A stretch of DNA of 64,000 nt, from NCBI RefSeq assembly GCF_006517815.1, contig NZ_CP041198.1, forward strand, positions 1,240,001 to 1,304,000, written 5' to 3'. The translations under genes and the position numbers were made by a program. Source of the stretch: Pseudarthrobacter sp. NIBRBAC000502770 (lineage in GTDB: Bacteria; Actinomycetota; Actinomycetes; Actinomycetales; Micrococcaceae). A model generated the notes under the pieces. It was given only the letters and a program-made list of their open reading frames with translations, was not told where the DNA came from and did not search any database. Of this stretch, positions 60,866 to 64,000 are shown piece after piece; the first letter of the stretch is position 1; each line of letters begins with the position of its first letter.

Positions 60866-61425
60866 GCTGCTCTCCTTCTGTCCGGTCTCTACTTACGGTG
60901 CCCTTGGGCACTGGGGCCAGTTAACCATGGTGCGTATGGCGGCCGACGTGACCGCGTCCTTGCATCGGCCCGCACATCCTCGGGTAGGTTACGTCGACGA
61001 GCTACCAGCAGCGAGCATGCCAAGGGCCCGGGCTAATCCTGAACAGCGCCCGCAGCGGGCAGGGTAAGTATGTGCAAAATCCGTCGTGTAGATGCGCGTT
61101 GCGCTCAGCTGGAAGCGGTCTCGACTGAAAGCCGAACTGCGGCTGAGAAGGGCTCCTCGACGGCTTCCGGGAGGATCCCCGGTTGTCTCCAGGATGGCGT
61201 TAACAGCAGTGATTCCTCGTGTGTCCGGCTGCGGTTTCACCCATGCCACGGGCGCTTGGGATTGGCCAAGCGACAGTCAAAAAGCGGTTGACCGGAGCTT
61301 CGGTCCGCTATGTGCACCCGAATCTGAGGCTTCCCTGTGAGCCGGCCAACGCGGGCAACCTTGCCGGGGACGCCTAATTGCTGTGCCCTGGACATCCGGA
61401 TTCCCGGTTGACCGCCATGGTGTTT
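60866..61425. other. gap without recognisable gene
   Basis: No gene with credible start and composition is seen. A 44-codon + frame at 61243 (MPRALGIGQATVKKRLTGAS) is slightly HTH-like but unsupported. Confidence 0.35.
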
Positions 61426-62235
61426 TTAGATGCAGGAAATGTCGTAGTCGAAGCTGCCCGAGGTGTACTGGGTGAGCGTGACCTTCCCTCCACCGGTAAG
61501 CGGGACGTCGGAGCACCTGCGTTTGGCCGCGGCCGGCGAGCTGGCCCCCGGAAGCCAGCTGCGCAGGGTGTACAGGTTGCTCGTCGCGGGCACGATGCCG
61601 GCAATCTGCGTCCACTGGGCACTCGTGGAGTACAGGCCGACTCCGGCGCCGATACTCGCGAAGTAGGCCGCCATGCCCTCCAGGTCCGCCCTGTTTGCCG
61701 CCTTGTCCGTCGACCAGCTGTTGACTGTCTCTACATCCAGCCACCAGGTGTAGGAGGCCGGGTTGCTCACGCCGCGGATGTTCGCATCGTCATAAGCCTT
61801 GGCGTACCCGTACATGTATGAGCATGCTGCCCCGACCGATCCGCTGGTGCACTGCCCGTACGGGTTCGGCACGGTTGTCCCGCCGTACGTGTTGCTGCCC
61901 GGCCACCAGGATCCGGCGGTCCCCGGGTTGGCGGTGTTCACGTACAGGGCGACCAAGGACTGGCCCGTCCCGCCCGTCGAAGTGGCCGCCCATGACAGCT
62001 CGGCGGCAAGGCAGGGGTTGGTGTTGTTCGCTAGACCGTTGTTGACACCAACGATGGCGAAAGTCTGGGTCTTGGGCAGGGTTTGGCCGCACTGAGGCCA
62101 GGACACGTCGTTGCCGGGACCAGCGGTGGTGACTGCCTGTGCTGGTCCGCCGACGAGCATCAGCACAGCGGCTGCCGATGCAGCCAAAAACGACCGGAAA
62201 CGTGCAGAAGGGGGTGCATAGTTGGTGAAGAACAT
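61426..62235 (-). CDS. secreted glycoside hydrolase-like protein (GH25-like fold)
   Basis: This 269-aa protein has a signal peptide (FLAASAAAVLMLVGGPAQA) and a TIM-barrel-like domain found in actinobacterial secreted proteins: GNDVSWPQCGQ with the putative catalytic Asp, FAIVGVNNGLANNTNPC, ALYVNTANPGT, YTWWLDVETVNSW with Asp-x-Glu, and a C-terminal TLTQYTSGSFDYDISC. The Asp and Asp-x-Glu positions match lysozyme-like GH25 enzymes. Four Cys may form disulphides. ATG 62235 is followed by a credible signal. It probably acts on cell-wall glycans. Confidence 0.88.
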   Translation of the reverse strand: MFFTNYAPPSARFRSFLAASAAAVLMLVGGPAQAVTTAGPGNDVSWPQCGQTLPKTQTFAIVGVNNGLANNTNPCLAAELSWAATSTGGTGQSLVALYVNTANPGTAGSWWPGSNTYGGTTVPNPYGQCTSGSVGAACSYMYGYAKAYDDANIRGVSNPASYTWWLDVETVNSWSTDKAANRADLEGMAAYFASIGAGVGLYSTSAQWTQIAGIVPATSNLYTLRSWLPGASSPAAAKRRCSDVPLTGGGKVTLTQYTSGSFDYDISCI

Positions 62236-62768
62236 CGTCGGCCTTCCGAGCGAGAGCTAACCACAACCAGGCAACCAGCATGAGCCCGCGGGCTGATGCG
62301 GTCAAGGGAGTACCAGCTCTCCAGCCCAGGACTTTTCGTGCCAACTGCCGGAGCAAAAGACGCAGGGCCATCCAAGGCCTAGGTGAAGCTGCGTGTGGGA
62401 GGAAGATGAGAAACCTCTCCCCTGGCCGTTCAGGAAAGGCTGTGGATTGGCCCGGCCCAGCGAAGGTCTGAGGCGGCCCGGACGGACCGCCCTGGCTTGT
62501 CCAAGGAAGTCGACCGTTGGCATACGCGGCGAATCTTTCGTCTGACTGGGACCAGTCCACGTGCTCGAAATTTTGCCTGATCCGGTGAGTTGGGATCGTA
62601 TGGGAAGAAGGACCCGCAACAATTCCACGAGCGCTGTGACGGTACTATCGCACTTCTTCCGACCATTTCTTTCTCTTGCTTCGGGTTTCCTCCCAGCCTG
62701 CCGTGTGAGACTCTGCTCACACTGCCGTGTGGGCGGTCCTGATGGGAATCGAGTGAGGGAGTGCAACT
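62236..62768. other. gap between divergent envelope genes
   Basis: The stretch must hold the promoters of the divergent genes on each side. CGGTACTATCGCAC at 62640-62653 also occurs 40 bp upstream of the phosphoesterase gene at 53387. No gene is seen. Confidence 0.4.
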
Positions 62769-64000
62769 GTGAGTACACAAGAGGTGACATCACCGCCCTT
62801 CACGGGACGGATGTTGAGTAAAGTCCCCGAAATCACGGTCTGGTTCTGGGTTATCAAGATTCTTTGCACCACCGTGGGGGAGAGCTTCGCTGATTTCATC
62901 AACGTGGCCCTCGGCGCCGGGCTGGTCCCGACCGCGAGCATCTTCACTGGGGTTTTGGCGGTCGTGCTCGCCGCGCAGATGCGTCTGCGGCGTTACGTGG
63001 CCGCGGTGTACTGGCTCACCGTCGTCGTGATGAGTATCACTGGAACCCTTTACACTGACCTGCTCACGGATCAGGCCGGCGTGCCGCTGTGGCTGAGCGC
63101 CGCAGTGTTTTCTGCCGTGCTCGCCGTTGTCTTCGGCATCTGGTATGCCAAGGAACGGACCCTTTCCATCCACAGCATCGTCTCCCTGCCACGGGAGGCC
63201 TTCTACTGGCTCGCTGTTCTGGTGACTTTCGCGTTGGGCACGGCCCTCGGGGACTGGACTCTGGAACTCACCGGCTGGGGCCCTGGCAGCTCGATCCTGC
63301 TGCCCCTGGCACTCATCGTTATCGTGACCGCCCTTTGGCGCTTTGGTGCCGACCCCGTTCTCGCGTTCTGGATCGCGTACATCCTCACCCGTCCCCTCGG
63401 AGCGAATACCGGAGACTGGCTCGGGCTGGCCCCGGGCGAGGGCGGACTGGGCCTTGGCACCCTGACGACGAGCATTGTCTTCCTCGTCGCTATCCTCGTC
63501 ACCGTGGTGTACCTTTCGATCAGTAAGGCCGATATCGCCCAAAGCACTCAGGGCGCGCCGGGCCCGACGCCCCGGGCAGTATCCCCGGCACGGCGGCGTG
63601 CAGCACTGGGGATCCTTGCCGCCGTCGCGGCGGCCACGATCGCGCTCCTCGGATACACGAACAGCTTGCCGCACGCCAGTGTGGCCGCCGAAAAGGAGTC
63701 AGCACCAAGTTGTGGTCCCGGATCCGACGCGCTAACCCAGGCAGAGGCTCAATCAGCGGCGCAGGCGCACTTCCCGGCCACGGACATCGAAGAGTTCCGC
63801 ACCATCGCCTCCGATACTCTGGCCCTGGTTCAAAAGGGCGACAAGTCCGCAGCCTCGACCCGGGTAACGGACCTTGAAACAGCGTGGGACCAGAAACAGG
63901 ACACGCTGAACGCCGCCGACTGCGCCGCGTGGAACTACATCGACAAGCAAATCGACCCGGTCCTGTCCGCTGTCCGCTCACACACCCCGAACCCGGCCAC
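62769..64000 (+). CDS. COG4705-type membrane-anchored protein (3' end outside window)
   Basis: From GTG 62769, which follows GAGGGAG, the frame stays open to the window end (410 codons). Residues ~20-265 hold about eight helices with the paired repeat typical of COG4705 proteins: VPEITVWFWVIKILCTTVGE at the start and FYWLAVLVTFALGTALGDWT in the middle, then FWIAYILTRPLGANTGDWLG. A ~45-residue basic linker is followed by a further hydrophobic helix (ALGILAAVAAATIALLGY) and a C-terminal soluble part (ESAPSCGPGSDALTQAEAQ) that looks fused from another family. The COG4705 part usually ends near residue 260, so this protein has an extra domain. Confidence 0.85.
   Translation, partial: MSTQEVTSPPFTGRMLSKVPEITVWFWVIKILCTTVGESFADFINVALGAGLVPTASIFTGVLAVVLAAQMRLRRYVAAVYWLTVVVMSITGTLYTDLLTDQAGVPLWLSAAVFSAVLAVVFGIWYAKERTLSIHSIVSLPREAFYWLAVLVTFALGTALGDWTLELTGWGPGSSILLPLALIVIVTALWRFGADPVLAFWIAYILTRPLGANTGDWLGLAPGEGGLGLGTLTTSIVFLVAILVTVVYLSISKADIAQSTQGAPGPTPRAVSPARRRAALGILAAVAAATIALLGYTNSLPHASVAAEKESAPSCGPGSDALTQAEAQSAAQAHFPATDIEEFRTIASDTLALVQKGDKSAASTRVTDLETAWDQKQDTLNAADCAAWNYIDKQIDPVLSAVRSHTPNPA

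Noticed and set aside
62790..63674. A 294-codon - frame
   Set aside because: Antisense to the COG4705-type gene; the translation is a polar low-complexity string.

Overview
The window is high-GC DNA with actinobacterial codon use, many GTG and TTG starts and many ATGA-type gene overlaps. The gene families (SCO6880/TrbL-type conjugation genes, a TrwC/TraA relaxase, Lsr2, DUF4383, a SigK-like locus, CopC/YcnI, GAF-ANTAR) point to an Arthrobacter-like member of the Micrococcaceae. A complete set of conjugation genes together with ArdC, a plasmid-style SSB and Lsr2 suggests a large conjugative plasmid or an integrated conjugative element. No replication initiator, integrase or oriT could be identified. 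Genus and replicon type are inferences.

Layout. (1) 1-1571: the 3' end of an SMC/RecN-like ATPase gene and an overlapping small gene. (2) 2009-10706, + strand: one tightly packed transfer operon: small pilin-like membrane protein, TrbL/VirB6-like protein, SCO6880 protein, VirB4-like ATPase, VirD4/TraG coupling protein, a WWRHPE-motif protein, ArdC-like antirestriction protein with a zincin site, and SSB. It ends in a strong hairpin at 10757-10793. (3) 10827-18292, - strand, convergent with the transfer operon: a small gene behind a probable SOS box, a membrane protein, the 1184-aa MobF relaxase-helicase, its translationally linked zinc-finger/coiled-coil partner, and a three-gene unit MpaB-like oxygenase / ImmA-IrrE peptidase / MAB_1171c-type membrane protein. 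(4) 18.4-25.1 kb: small accessory genes, several of them decayed copies of one another (DUF4913, a 79-aa family, a 132-aa family), the xenogeneic silencer Lsr2 and a toxin-antitoxin pair. (5) 25.2-28.7 kb: a small detoxification cluster of peroxiredoxin, alpha/beta hydrolase, ester cyclase and membrane protein, divergent from a type II haloacid dehalogenase. (6) 28.8-34.1 kb: a SigK-like locus with molybdopterin oxidoreductase, fasciclin lipoprotein, shortened anti-sigma factor, two small membrane proteins and an ECF sigma factor; a TetR gene with two palindromic operators follows. (7) 35.4-43.9 kb: exported proteins: Tat ferritin-like protein, lipoprotein, CHRD protein, class F sortase, cupredoxin, and a CopC-YcnI copper set. 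(8) 46.2-58 kb: three apparently intact secreted phosphoesterases and one wrecked copy, a large secreted protein with a proline-threonine linker, two PAP2 phosphatases and a second, broken CopC-YcnI set. (9) 58-64 kb: a secreted polysaccharide deacetylase, a secreted glycoside-hydrolase-like protein and a COG4705-type membrane protein cut by the window end.

Taken together, this looks like a transfer backbone followed by about 45 kb of cargo directed at the cell envelope, metals, redox and extracellular phosphoesters. The cargo has been built by repeated duplication and recombination. Direct evidence for this is an internally deleted second copy of the DUF4383/His-rich pair at 36.9-37.3 kb, frameshifted paralogues at 20.7, 44.2 and 50.1 kb, and a sharp YcnI/phosphoesterase junction at 56950.
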